Part shown: positions 48,073 through 58,945 of the stretch, piece by piece
Layout of the letters: every line of letters starts with the position of its first letter
Position numbering within the stretch: position 1 is the first letter of the stretch
Assembly: GCA_019009955.1 (NCBI GenBank)
Contig: CM032228.1
Location: forward strand, 96,840,501 to 96,904,500
Direction: 5' to 3'
From: Riptortus pedestris
Lineage: Eukaryota; Arthropoda; Insecta; Hemiptera; Alydidae
DNA length: 64,000 nt
The notes under the pieces: generated by a model
Databases searched by the model: none
Told to the model about the DNA's origin: nothing
The model's input: the letters and a program-made list of their open reading frames with translations, nothing else
Translations under genes and position numbers: made by a program

Positions 48073-48560
48073 TGTTACGTTTTTATTACCAAAACCTTTA
48101 CATCACAATACACTTGGTAATTATTCTTAATTACTACTCACAGTATACACTGATAGCATCACTGTTCTTCAGATTACACAGTCCAATAATTCACTCACGG
48201 CCACTGAAATTCACAGAAAGACGGCACTGCACTGTCTTAAACACGGCACTAAACTGTTACTTACAGTCACAGCACAACACTGTTCTTCTTATAAAAACAC
48301 TTTACCGCACTGCACTAAGTCGCACTGTAGCACTGATGTGAACATCAAGACAGGTGAGAATAAAACTGACTGCTTGTCCCTGGCCGTTCTTATATAGGTT
48401 GTCGTCATACATCAAAGGGGAATTGTCTGGTTCCTTCGACGCTGGGCTGGACGAGTCTATAAGGAGCTAGAACTTTCTGTCGGCTTCTTTGATCTACGTC
48501 ACACTTTCCAAATACGCGACTCTCTCTGAAGGATTATTCATGTATTTAATTTTCGCAACA
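48073..48560 (-). repeat. 3' LTR (488 bp)
   Basis: On the minus strand it runs from TGTTGCGAAAATT to GGTAATAAAAACGTAACA. TATATAAG at 48396-48389 is a likely TATA box, and AATAAA lies near the 3' edge. About 250 bp between the promoter part and the end are absent from the other LTR. Confidence 0.92.
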
Positions 48561-48575
48561 CTGCCGCCCACTTAA
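48561..48575 (-). promoter_or_regulatory. polypurine tract of the gypsy element
   Basis: The minus strand reads AAGTGGGCGGCAG right before the 3' LTR start TGTTGCG. This is the position and purine bias expected for plus-strand priming. Confidence 0.55.
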
Positions 48576-51500
48576 GCCTTTTCGTCCTGAATAGGCTCAA
48601 TATCGCCGTTGCCATACTTGGCTAGTCGCTCTAGGTGTACCACTATCATTTTAGACCTCGGATTGTGTATCTCTGTATCCGGTACACAACGTCGTTCAAT
48701 CTCTTGATCACCTTGTAAGCCCCCCCCCCAGTGCGTTTGCAATTTAGGGGTAGTCCTTTCTTTCATTGTGGGTTGAATAGTAGAACTATTTGCCCTTCAG
48801 TAAATCCCTCCGTATTTGCTGCTCGATCATACCTGGCTTTCATCTTATCACCTGTCATTTTAATACGGTTGCGTACAAACTCATGGAGCTCATGCAGGTC
48901 TTCCTGTGCCTGAAGAGTATTTCCATTGTCTTCGCAGGACGGTCCCGGTTTGGCTCCAAATTCCAAATCCACTGGGAGTCTTAATTCTGCTCCAAATAAG
49001 ATTCTCGCCGGAGTACGTGAGGTGGAATCATGGACGGCCGACCGGTAAGCCAGTAGTAATTTTGGAATGTGCACATCCCAATCCCTTTGGTAGGTGCTAA
49101 CCACTTTTCTGAGATATTCCTCCTGTGTCCGATTAAATCTTTCGACCATGCCATCAGATTGTGGATGAAACGGTGTCGTTCTTGTCTTTTTGATGCCATA
49201 CAATTCACACATTTCCTTGAATATGGCCGATTCGAAATTTCGCCCCTGGTTAGAATGGAGTTCTATTGGAACCCCGTATCGGCACACCCAATTATTTACA
49301 AAGGCATCTACAACCGTTTTCGACTCCTGGTTTGGGATGGCATACACTTCGGGCCATTTACTGAAATAGTCCATTACAACTAGGACATACCGGTTTCCAG
49401 CCTCACTGACAGGGAATGAACCAGCAATATCGATGGCTATCCACTCGAAAGGGGCACCTGCGTTGTACAGCTGAAGTTTGCCACGACTTCTTCTCGTTGA
49501 ACTCTTGGCTGCAATGCACTGCTAGCAATTGGCTATCCAATCGGTTACATATTGCTGACATCCCACCCAGTAAAATCGTTGTTTTATCTTTTCCAGGGTT
49601 TTTGTAATGCCTAGATAGCCGCCGCTGGGACCATTATGGAACTGCTTCAATACCTCATTTATCTTGGAAGTGGGCTCGACAATAAGGTCGGTTGTGGTTT
49701 TGCCATCTGTACTCTCCCAAGACCGATATAAGCAGCCCGCAACCAGTTTTAGGCTATTCCACTGGACCCAGTATGATTCCGCAAGTGGGCTTTCAGCTGA
49801 TGTCTCTTTACGGGTCGGTCTTCTGTTGCATTCCTTAGCCGATATAATCTTCGCCAGAATCGGGTCATCTTTCTGAGCCTTCGACCAGTCCTCGTCTGAG
49901 CCAATACGGGTAAGTCGCACATCAATCACGCTTTCCTCTTTCTCGGCTTTAGTACAGTGTTTGCATTCTACGTTGCAAGGCCGTCTTGAAAGGGCATCAG
50001 CGTTATTGTCTTTCGCCCCTTTTCGATGCTCAATGCTGAAGTCATAGCTCTGCAGACGTTCAATCCATCGTGCCAGCTGCCCTTCCGGGTTCTTGAACTG
50101 CAGCAGCCTACGTAGTGCGGAGTGGTCTGTTCTTAAGGTGAAGTGTTGACCATACAAGTATTTGTGGTAATGCTTGACGCACTCCAACACTGCCAGAAGC
50201 TCCCGTCGGGTAACACAATAATTTCTTTCGGGCTTGGAGAGTACCCTGCTGTAGTAGGCAATGACTCTTTCTGCCCCATCAACTACTTGAGAAAGCACTC
50301 ATATTCCATAGCCACTGGCGTCCATGTCAATTATGAACTTCTGTCCAGCGATTGGATAGGGAAGGACAGGTGCTGTGCACAAGAGTTCCTTGAGCATCTG
50401 GAACGCATCTTCCGCTGCCTCACTCCAGTGGTTGGTCGCGACTTGGTTAGCTCGTGCAAGCTGGCAGCTACCTGAGCGAAGTTTTGCACGAATCTCCTGT
50501 AGTATGTGCAAAGCCCCAGGAAGCTACGCAGCTCGTGAAGATTTCGTGGTTGAGGCCAGTCCTTTACTGACCGTATTTTGTTTTCGTCAGTGGAGATGCC
50601 CTCTGCTGTTACCCGATTCCCCAAGTATTTGACCTCCTCTGAAACAGAGCACATTTCTTAATGCTTAACTTCAGCCCAGCTGTTGTTATGCGACTAAATA
50701 CTTCATCCAGGTTTTTAAGATGTTCCTCAAAAGTCTTCCCCATAACGATTATGTCATCTAAATACACCAAGCACGTCTTCCAATTGAGACCCTTTAGCAC
50801 ACGTTCCACTAAATGCTCAAAAGTAGCTGGGGCGTTGCAGAGCCCAAATGGCATCACCTTGAACTGTCATAAACCATTGCTTGCGCTAAAGGCAGTTTTC
50901 TCTTTGTCCTTATCGACTATCTCTACTTGCCAGCAGCCGCTTTGCAAGTCCAAGGTGGAAAACCATTTCGTTCCAGCCAACGTGTCTAAGGTGTCGTCAA
51001 TTCTTGGCAGCGGATAGCTGTCTTTCTTGGTGACGTCGTAAGTTTCCTGTAGTCGACGCAGAATCTGGTGCTACCGTCCTTCTTCTTTACTATAACTATT
51101 GGCGAGCTCCACGGACTCGAAGATGGTTCAATGACTCCATTCCGCTCCATTTCGTTGACAAGTTCTTTAACTTCGTTCCGCTTCGCTAGGGGAACACTCC
51201 TGGGTGCTTGTTTTATAGGTCTCGCTTCACCGGTATTTATTTCATGTTTCACTACAGCTGTTCTACCTGGGCTTTTATTGCTTAGGGCGAAGACAGAGGC
51301 ATGTGTCCTTAGCAACTCCTTTGCTTTGTTTCTTTCAGGTGATGTCAGTCCTTTCATCCATTTTTCCTCTTCTTCTGCAAGTAATTCGCGTTCCTTGGCT
51401 GTCATTTTCGGGCATCCCGAATTTTTGGCACAGTTAATTATTGCCTCTGCTGGCTCACATTGACGTATTTCAAAATTTTTGTTAATAATCTTCTCATTGT

Positions 51501-52145
51501 TGGATAGGTTAAGTACTCTCACCGGAACTTGTCCATCGACGCAGGTTTTCACGAGGGCTTTAGCTGTTATAATGTCATCTTTAAGTTCTTTTGGTTCTAC
51601 TACCCACAACCGGTTATCCTCACAATCTTCTTCCACACGTGCCCATACTAAGGTTTCCGACTGGGGTGGTAATTTCTGGCGTCCGACGGTAAATAGCCTC
51701 CTTACTGTGGTCTTGCTCTCATATCTAACATCCAAGGGTATCTCGACGTTGCGCCAGATCATAACTTGTTGACCCATGTGCAGATTGATACCGTGGGCTA
51801 TCATGAAGTCTGCACCGATGATCACTTCGTCCACTATATCGGCGACAACAAATACATGATCGACGCTAGTATTGGCGATAGTCAGTCGAACCTTGGCTCT
51901 TCCATAGACGGTGGCTGATTCCCCAGTAGCAGTGCGCAGTCGAACTTCGTTTAATGGTTCCACTGATCCTTTTACCAAATCGGGTTTAATTATTGACTGC
52001 GACGCCCCTGTGTCTATGGTGAGGATCCTTCCGTTAATGAGTCCACGAGCTGTAAGGTTGCTATTTTGTTGTTGTATTATGGAAATGGAGATTGTGGGGC
52101 CAGCGGTTGTGGGAGCTCGCTCTTGCCCCTCAGTGCTAGCTAGTT
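48572..52145 (-). pseudogene. pol of the gypsy element: protease, RT, RNase H, integrase
   Basis: The frame opens in -1 relative to the zinc-knuckle frame. The protease shows DTGAS (about 52011-51997) and IIGADF. The RT shows the pre-domain block ending FCVDYRKL (near 51030), a frameshift, an in-frame TGA near 50872, MPFGLCNAPATFEH and YLDDII (near 50760). A frameshift near 50640, another near 50400 and a stop at 50299 follow. RNase H has LRTDHSALRRLL and DALSRR. The integrase keeps an N-terminal zinc module, then a TAG at 49522, then the catalytic core. There the second acidic position is Asn (HSNQGRNFES, codon AAC) while the final Glu (GMVERFNRT) is kept. A C-run at 48721-48729 shifts the C-terminal frame. 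It is clearly non-functional. Confidence 0.92.
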
Positions 52146-53701
52146 TTAGTTTAACGGTGTCTCTTGAGATTTGGGGTTATTCGTCCGTTTGTTCTCTCTT
52201 AGTGGCGAAACAGATCTTGACCTTTTCTTCGGTGATTTACAGTTACGTTGAAAATGGCCGGTCTTGCCGCAGTTGAAGCACTTTGAGCGTAATCTGTTCC
52301 TTTGCTCCTCCATTATTCGTTTGACTAATTCTTCTATATCACTTCTTGACATTTGGGCATCAATTTGAATATCAGCCTCAAGACGTCGCACCTTGTAGAC
52401 TTGTGGTTTTGAAATTACTTTAGTGGTCTCCTGGGCTAACGCATAAGAGATGGTTTCAGCAAAGGATGATTTGTGCATAGCACACACCCCAAATTTAAAA
52501 CTGGGTCTCGTATACCATTAACAAATGCTTCAATTTTGAACTGATCTAGGAACGGATGATTTTCATCTGGGTAAGTCAGCTGCACCAGACGTTCGATTTC
52601 CATGGCAAAATCTTGGAGCGTCTCATTCGGTTATTGCACTCTGCCCCGTAACTCCATCCTGTACAGTTCTCGCTTATGCTCACCACCAAACTTCCGCTGT
52701 AATGTCACCATAATGTCCTCATAATTATTCCTGCAAGCGGCCGGTAAACTCTCCAGGATTTCTGCAGCGGTTCCCTTCAGTGCCAAAATCAATTCTACCG
52801 CTTTCTCTTCATTATTCCATCCGTTTCTGCTGGCCACCGTCTCAAATTGGAATTTAAAAACATTAAATGGTACATTACCGTCAAAAGTTGGGGTATTTAT
52901 CTTGCTGGATTGTTCTGAAATGAGCCTCACCGGACCCTCTCGAACATGTAGATTATCCATTTGGAATTGTAGCTCTCGTATTTCATCGTCTATCTTTCGT
53001 TCTAGGTTGGTCATTTTCTCTTCAACATTCTTCTTAATGCCGCAGTTTTTCATCAAACTCGCCAACCCTCTGTTCTATTGCTCCCACTTGTTTGTACAAC
53101 ACCTCTGATATTTCGTGGAGTTTTTGGTTTGTTGTTCTAGATGCTTCCTGGAATTTTTCTTCTAACCTCTCGCAATTAGCTCTAGAAGCTTCCTGGAACT
53201 CTTGTCTGACTTCCGCTAACATTTTCTCACTGTTGCTTCTTGAAGTTTCTTGGAATTTTTCTTCGAGTCTCTCACAATTAGTTCTGGAAGCTTTCTGAAA
53301 TTCTTGTCTGACTTCCGCTAATATTTTCTCACTGTTACTTCTAGAAGCTTCCTGAAATTCTTGTCTGACTTCCGCTAATATTTTCTCACTGTTACGTCTA
53401 GAAGCTTCTTCTAATCTCTCGTATTTAGCTCTAGAAGCTTCTAAGAGTTTCTGGTTGTTATCTGTGATTTTTTCCATCATGGCGGCCAAAATTGAATTTA
53501 AATTAAATTGCTGCTTGCCATAGGAGTACTTACAGAAATGTCCTCTTTATCGTCAAACTCGTGTGTATTTATATCGATTCCTCGTCTTTGGAGTCCATCT
53601 GTCAACCGCCTTTGTAGTTCAGCCTTATTTCCTGTTGTTGGAAGATCCAGTTTAACCAACTCCTTCTTCAGATGCTCTACTTTTAGTTCTTCAAACTTCA
53701 T
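52146..53701 (-). pseudogene. gag of the gypsy element: SAP domain, coiled-coil repeats, capsid, zinc knuckle
   Basis: Starts at the ATG at 53701. Residues ~5-40 form a SAP-type helix-loop-helix (LKVEHLKKELVKLDLPTTGN then KAELQRRL), a DNA-binding motif that is unusual at a Gag N-terminus. After a frameshift near 53500 comes a coiled-coil stretch with repeated EASRxNSEKxLAEVRQEFQ units (53420-53100). Another frame change near 53050 leads to a capsid-like part with TPTFDGNVPFNVFKFQFE and LALKGTAAEILESLP. A TAA at about 52631 and a frame change near 52490 interrupt it. The last segment holds the zinc knuckle CFNCGKTGHFQRNC (about 52285-52244) and a basic tail ending at 52146. Confidence 0.85.
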
Positions 53702-53721
53702 TTTTGTTTATTTTAATTTTG

Positions 53722-53741
53722 CAATCCCACTCCTGACACCA
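53722..53741 (-). promoter_or_regulatory. primer-binding site of the gypsy element
   Basis: Two bases after the 5' LTR the minus strand reads TGGTGTCAGGAGTGGGATTG. A TGG start pairs with the CCA end of a tRNA. The tRNA identity was not determined. Confidence 0.6.
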
Positions 53742-53743
53742 GT

Positions 53744-53982
53744 TGTTACGTTTTTATTACCACAACCAGGTGAGAATAAAACTGACTGCTCGCGGCTGGC
53801 CGTTCTTATATAGGTTGTCGGCATACATCAAAGGGGAATTGTTTGGTTCCTTCGACGCTGGGCTGGACGAGTCTATAAGGAGCTAGAACTTTCTGTCGGC
53901 TTCTTTGATCTACGTCACAATTTCCAAATACGCGACTCTCTCTCTCTCTGAAGTATTATTCATGTATTTAATTTTCGCAACA
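53744..53982 (-). repeat. 5' LTR (239 bp, internally deleted)
   Basis: Same ends as the 3' LTR, and the TATATAAG box is retained near 53810. It lacks the ~250-bp segment that in the other copy holds repeated GCACTG-type motifs. A (CT)n run at 53938-53949 is longer here. Because the two LTRs are identical at insertion, the loss (or gain) came afterwards, or through recombination. Confidence 0.9.
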
Positions 53983-53986
53983 ATAT

Positions 53987-54789
53987 ATTAACGGTGCATA
54001 GTTAATAACTTCCAGAAATAATTAGGTGTACCTCTCCAGCGATCATTCTTTTAAATTATATATTTCTGAGACTTAAAAAAATTCACATTTCTGAGAAAAA
54101 CTCTGCATTACTAAAAGCATAAGCATCAAATCCCATGTAAACATTAGCCAATGTGAGGCAGGGAGGGGTGGGGCAGAAGTGATTGTAACATATTTGTGCA
54201 TTCCCACCAAAATACGTCCAGTTGTATATTTTCTCCTGTTACACTAAAATAATTTTTCCTCACTTTATATCCTACCAGTATTAAAAACCAAGACGTATAT
54301 ACATACACTCAGAATATTGAAGTAATCTTAATCATCAGGAAAATCTAATAGCTTAGAAAACTAACTGAAATATAAGGTCAGCAGTGTAGAGGACAGAAAG
54401 GAAGTCTCCCACCTCTCCTCCCTACGCTCACTGGTCAACAACCATCCCACTTTTTTAAGATATCAGTTTGTTTACATTAAATTATGTTAATAATTCTTAT
54501 TACAAGTTCTACACAATACAAAAGTGTTTGTTGAGTTAATTTTCCTATTTTAATTAAATAAATTATTAAATACATTTAAGGAGAAACTGATATGTCTGAT
54601 TAATTAATGTTTGGGAAACAGGGGCGGGGGGCATGACAATATACTTTTACCTTCCTTCAACCTGTTAATAACGGCTGTTAAGTTTATTGAATGTGTAATA
54701 ATCCATCGTGGTACTAAGTTGAATAAATTCATACATGGATACGCATTGATGACTATAACAAAACGTTTATGCAAATTATTTGTTTTATA
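53987..54789. other. intergenic DNA, nothing recognised
   Basis: AT-rich, with no repeat or frame of note. Confidence 0.5.
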
Positions 54790-55739
54790 AATTACGATAA
54801 AGATGTATATAACAAAAGTTACTCTAAATATCAAATTAAACATCTTTTTGCCATGTGCACGTTCACAATAAAAAATAGGAAACGAATATGACGTTTTTCA
54901 TTTCCTGCCTACCTAACAACCCCCACTCCTGTTCGGTCCTAAAAATGTTAATATAGCTTATAGTCAAAAATGCGGAGTTTCGTTTATTTCGATTTAGTCT
55001 TTTGTGACCTATGACATTGTTGACCCCTTCAATAGTTTTTCGTGTATACCTCATTTTTACTTCGTTATACGGCAAAAGTGCAAAGAACAATTGTTACTTT
55101 AAATAACAAAACAAACAACTTTTGTTATATGAACGTTTACCGAAAAATGAATAGATTACGAAATATCGCGATTTTATATTTCAGACCTCCATTATAACCC
55201 CCCACTCCTGTTAGTACCTCGAAATTGTAATATAGCTTATAATCAGGGAGGTGTTAATACCAAATCACATACGGAGTTTCGTTTAGTTCGGTTGAGTCTT
55301 TTGTGCCATATAAAATTGTTTTTATTTTATTTATTTATTGGAGTTTCGCAGCTTTGGCGATGTTGCTCTAAACAAAAACTTAAATAACAAAAAAAAACTC
55401 AAATGAAATTAACAAAACAATAATTGTTGACTCCCAATACAGTTTTTAGAGTATAACTCATTTATACTTCGGTATACGACAAAAGTTTAATAACAAAAGT
55501 TACTCTAAATAACAAAATATCCAACTTTTGTTATTCGCATATTTCCCAAAAAACCAATTGGAAACAAATATCGCTATTTTTAATTTTGGGCCTCCCTTAT
55601 AACCCCCACTCTCGTTCGTCTTAGAGAATATTAATATAGCCAAAAAGCTAACCTGGGTAAGTAGTAATATACAGACCAAGTTTCGTAAAATTCGGTTCAG
55701 CCGTTTACGATCCTATAAAGGACATACAAACATTCTTTT

Positions 55740-55740
<1 letters not shown>
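54790..55740 (-). mobile_element. Helitron fragment with three ~300-bp units, lacking the CTAG end
   Basis: Contains three diverged units with ACAAAAGTTACTCTAAAT (near 54811, 55083 and 55493), the gcctcccttataacccccactc motif family, and the ttcggttcagccgttt sequence seen at the inner edge of the 7-13 kb copies. It is followed by a (TA)n tract at 55746-55805. The hairpin/CTAG terminus is missing. A short unrelated insertion lies at about 55321-55430. Confidence 0.6.
55321..55430. repeat. small insertion inside the Helitron fragment
   Basis: This breaks the Helitron unit between AAAATTGTT and AATTGTTGACTCCC; the shared AATTGTT on both sides looks like a 7-bp target duplication. The insert is about 110 bp, ends A-rich, and contains GTTTCGCAGCTTTGGCGATG. 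It is probably a short retroposed sequence of unknown family. Confidence 0.4.

Positions 55741-55745
<5 letters not shown>

Positions 55746-55805
<60 letters not shown>
55746..55805. repeat. (TA)n microsatellite after the Helitron fragment
   Basis: About 60 bp of TA repeats. It borders the inner (5') side of the Helitron fragment at 54.8-55.7 kb. Confidence 0.95.
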
Positions 55806-55813
<8 letters not shown>

Positions 55814-56104
55814 GAGAAAATTTACATACTATTGCCTTTTTCTTTTAAAAAAAAATACACAATAATGATATCATATGTTCCTGCGTAATCGTATGTGGCA
55901 TATGTTATTTTAATGAATGATTGGTACAAAAGTCAATAAGTACCAAAAATAAGATGTATTTAATACCCACATTTATTTGATGTCTTATTAATTTGTTCAT
56001 TTTCTTTTTTGTAGGACCCAGTTTTTGATAAAAGATTTTCTATGAAAACAATGGAGACCTTTTAAAGCCTTCTGACTGTTTACTGATGGTTCCTCTTTTG
56101 CTGA

Positions 56105-56205
56105 ACTCTGCCCTATTTTAAGGGAGCATTGAGTGGTTAGGGGTGGAAATAGAACGGGATTGCGGGTTGCTAGGTAACGGGAGATATCGGCTGGGTTGGA
56201 ATTAG
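56105..56205 (+). repeat. second copy of the 42.3-kb retroposon-like sequence
   Basis: GGAAATAGAACGGGATTGCG GGTTGCTAGGTAACGGG matches the complement of 42290-42360. It stops where the SINE-bearing stretch begins. Confidence 0.42.
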
Positions 56206-56245
56206 CTCATTGTTGTCTAATGAACAATTTATTTAATATATTTAT

Positions 56246-56466
56246 TATTATTATTATTATTATTATTTACGTCCACTTTATGCTACTAGGCTAATCGGGA
56301 CGGGTTATCTACAGGTTACCACCCTTTTCTAGCCAGGGTGGGCTCAAGGAGTTTATTAAATGAGTCCGTCACTAAATAAATTTCTACTGCCCAGGGCGGG
56401 AATCGAACCCGTCACACTAGGTCTACCACGCGAGATTAGGACCAACGCCCTAACTCGCACGGCCCC
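56246..56466 (-). repeat. tRNA-derived SINE, most complete copy
   Basis: The minus strand begins GGGCCGTGCGAGTTAGGGCG (A-box-like) and has a B box GGGTTCGATTCCCGCC (about 56413-56398). A unique body follows (TTTAGTGACGGACTCATTTA, AACCCGTCCCGATTAGCCTA, TAAAGTGGACGTAAAT), and it ends in (TAA)n at 56246-56270. This is the layout of a tRNA-related SINE with an RNA polymerase III promoter; it is not a functional tRNA. Confidence 0.8.
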
Positions 56467-56904
56467 CTTTAATATATTTGAATATTAATGATGGCAATTT
56501 AGTTTCTTTTTCACTTAATGGAACTATTGGGTCTTTTTTACTTTACCCTAACCAGCTACTTTTAGAAGTAACAGTGATCATATGAAAATTAAAAAGACTC
56601 TAGTTGTTAGGTTGAAGTAATTTATTCAAACTGTTGCTAAGCTATATAAATTTTATGCATGAAAGAGGTTACCTGCCTATTACATGGTTGGTTTTTAAAA
56701 AGGTGTGTAATAATGAATCTCATACAACTTAAAAGGGGTGTGCACGGCCCCCACTGATTCGAACGAAAACTTTTTAGTGTTTAGTACCTGATGAAAAACC
56801 AATTTTGTTAAAGCGAGAGAACGCACTTCTCAAGTGTTCGTCTAAAAAACATTGTTAAAGTTTGCCTGAACGTGTTGCGTTGTTCCCAAGGTATTCAAGG
56901 AGTT

Positions 56905-57050
56905 CCCTATGGCTCAGGGGATAGCGCTTTCTTTATGTAGCCGGAAATCTGGAGATCAAAACTCGCCGGGAGCGACTATTTTTTTTCTGGATTATTTACT
57001 TCTAGGTCGTTTATTAATAAATAAATAAAATTTTTTTTTTAATTTTTAGG
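56905..57050 (+). repeat. second, decayed tRNA-derived SINE
   Basis: TGGCTCAGGGGATAGCGC resembles a tRNA A box and GGAGATCAAAACTCGCC a decayed B box about 40 nt later. An A/T-rich tail follows (AATAAATAAATAAAATTTTT). It is unlike the SINE at 56.3 kb and is not foldable into a good tRNA. Confidence 0.45.
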
Positions 57051-57249
57051 GAGTTCCATAAATTGAATTGGTATAAGGAAATATTTAATATTATACAAGA
57101 AATATATTATTAATTGAAAACGTATGTATATAACAATTATCAACAATAACGTAGATATTTTATTAATACAACGGTTTTATCTATATTTACCAATTTATTT
57201 GATATTATTTTATTGTACAATAAATAAAGTTATTTAAAATGTTCTAGCT

Positions 57250-57562
57250 CTAGACATAAAAATATTCTTTAACAGTTTTCTATGTTAGAACTATATTTTC
57301 CTTATGCTTGGATCACTGACGTAATTTCAGTCATCAAGTTAAAAATTGTATCAAGTGTCTTCGAGACTGCTCGTATTTGATCGAAGAGAATAGCAAAGTA
57401 TCATGTAGTATTAAAATACATTCTACTCTTCAACACCATTGTCATCCGCAATAAAATTGCTAACTTGATGACAGAAATATACGTCAGTGATCCAATGCCA
57501 AGCACAAGGAAAATATAGTTCTAACGTAGAAAACTGTTAAAGAATATTTTTATGCCTAGAGA
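57250..57562. mobile_element. foldback (long inverted repeat) element
   Basis: The arms 57250-57341 and 57461-57562 are inverted copies of about 95 bp with few mismatches. Shared pieces include CATAAAAATATTCTTTAACA, TAGAACTATATTTTCCTT and TTGGATCACTGACGT. A ~120-bp spacer separates them. No coding capacity. It fits a non-autonomous DNA transposon (foldback MITE); flanking duplications are unclear. Confidence 0.65.
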
Positions 57563-57609
57563 TAAAAAATTTTAACTTACCTTAAAATATTAGAATTTAT
57601 TATTAGAAA

Positions 57610-58660
57610 ATATACGTACCTTGGATGCACTTAGGGTGGGTGTATGTATCTGAAATATGGGGTTCTGCTTATTCGGATGTGATTGAAAAAGCTCAACTAA
57701 ACATCTTTAAATGGGGTTTGTGTCTTCCTAAAACACTCCTAATGCTTATATTAGAATAGAATTTAATCCAAATTGAAAATTTTCAAGAGGATATTGAACT
57801 GGTGGAGGGTTTTACAAGAGAACTCGACAAATGACCTGTCAAGACTGTGGTACATGTGTTTAAAGGAATTATCTGACAATTATTCATTGTCATTTAACTG
57901 GGCGAATGAAATAGAAGCGTATCTTGCTCGAATAGAAGGAAACTTAATATAATTAGAAAGGGCAAAAAAAAAAGTTAAAAAAAAATGAAGAATTACTTAG
58001 ACGCTTAGAAAAACCAAATAATTTTCTTAGATATTGGCAGAGTTCTAAACAGCACCAACAACCTGTACTTCAGAAGAATTTAGCTCCTTTGGCAAAACCT
58101 AAAAATAACATTTTATAAGACTATGGTTGTTGCTCAAGTCCGTTTGTTAGTTACTAAAAGTCAAAGATTAGGAGTTGGGAAGACATTTCGCACATTCAAT
58201 CCAAAAAAAAGCATGCTCCCTTTACGAAGAAGATGCACTTAATTGAAATACGTCAAGCAAGGCATTTAGTCAAATGCCCCGTCTTAGAAAAATTAAGAAA
58301 CAACCTGTGGCAAATTCTCGTCATTCCACAGCAAGAAGATGTAATCTCCATGGACAATATTTTTGACAATATGGACACGAATACAATTATTTTTACATAT
58401 ACCTTCTCATATAAAAATCTTTAATTCAAAACCAAAAAAAATACTATAATTATTAAAATGAAGTAAATGTCTTGTGTTCGAAAAATAGATAGATATTATA
58501 ATTTCTTTTTTTTATTCATTTCCTTCAGTAATTATTGTATAAAGTATCGTAAAATTAAATCTCTGTTTATGTTGTTACTATATGTTGTTAATGTATAAAA
58601 TTGTTATAGCGTTTTATTTTTCATTTATGTCTTGTTTGTTTTTTTATAAAAAAAAAAAAA
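57610..58660 (+). pseudogene. decayed LINE 3' end
   Basis: Broken frames give WGSAYSDVIEKAQLNIFKW and LCLPK, then ENFQEDIELVEGFTRELD. Further on is CSLYEEDALN, followed by RQARHLVKCPVLEKLRNNLW (58233-58320). The W-G...K.Q..IFK...LP run and the Cys-rich H-x-x-x-C-P ending are typical of the region after RT in non-LTR retrotransposons. Many stops and frameshifts are present. A T-rich then A14 stretch near 58650 may be the tail. Confidence 0.6.
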
Positions 58661-58867
58661 ACACTCATGGAAATATGTCAATGGTTGAACGCTTTCTATA
58701 AAATTGCATAATTTTAAAAGTAATAAACACATTCAATCATTGAATGACGAGAATGTTCAGCTTGTTATTGTGGACAGTATGGTCTGTTATCATCGCTCCG
58801 TCCCAATTCATTTCAATATATTTTTTTTCTGTAATCGTTGAATAATGGTAACATTACTAAACTGAAA

Positions 58868-58945
58868 TGAGTGAAGAAAGTGAAACATTTTGCAATAGAG
58901 TGAAGAAAGTAATCACTTTCTTCACAAGTGAAGAAAGTGAATTGC
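58868..58945. repeat. GTGAAGAAAGT repeat cluster with hairpin
   Basis: GTGAAGAAAGT occurs three times directly and once inverted; GTGAAGAAAGTAATCACTTTC TTCAC forms an 11-bp perfect stem. Confidence 0.75.

Larger units (their letters stand above)
48073..53982 (-). mobile_element. Ty3/gypsy LTR retrotransposon, complete ends but defective
   Basis: Both ends are LTRs (TG...CA on each strand) flanked by ATAT (48069-48072 and 53983-53986), a 4-bp target duplication. Minus-strand order is LTR, PBS-like site, Gag, protease, RT, RNase H, integrase, purine tract, LTR; this order is Ty3/gypsy. No envelope frame is seen. Stops and frameshifts interrupt both gag and pol, so the copy is inactive. The aligned LTR parts differ at a few percent, so it is old but recognisable. 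Confidence 0.95.

Noticed and set aside
48045..48341. 98-codon plus-strand frame
   Set aside because: It lies within the gypsy 3' LTR on the opposite strand and has no domain.
49069..53813. Several plus-strand frames of 60-130 codons across the gypsy element
   Set aside because: They are antisense shadows of gag and pol.
56390..56466. tRNA gene
   Set aside because: A- and B-box-like sequences are present but the acceptor and anticodon arms do not form, and a SINE body with (TAA)n tail follows.
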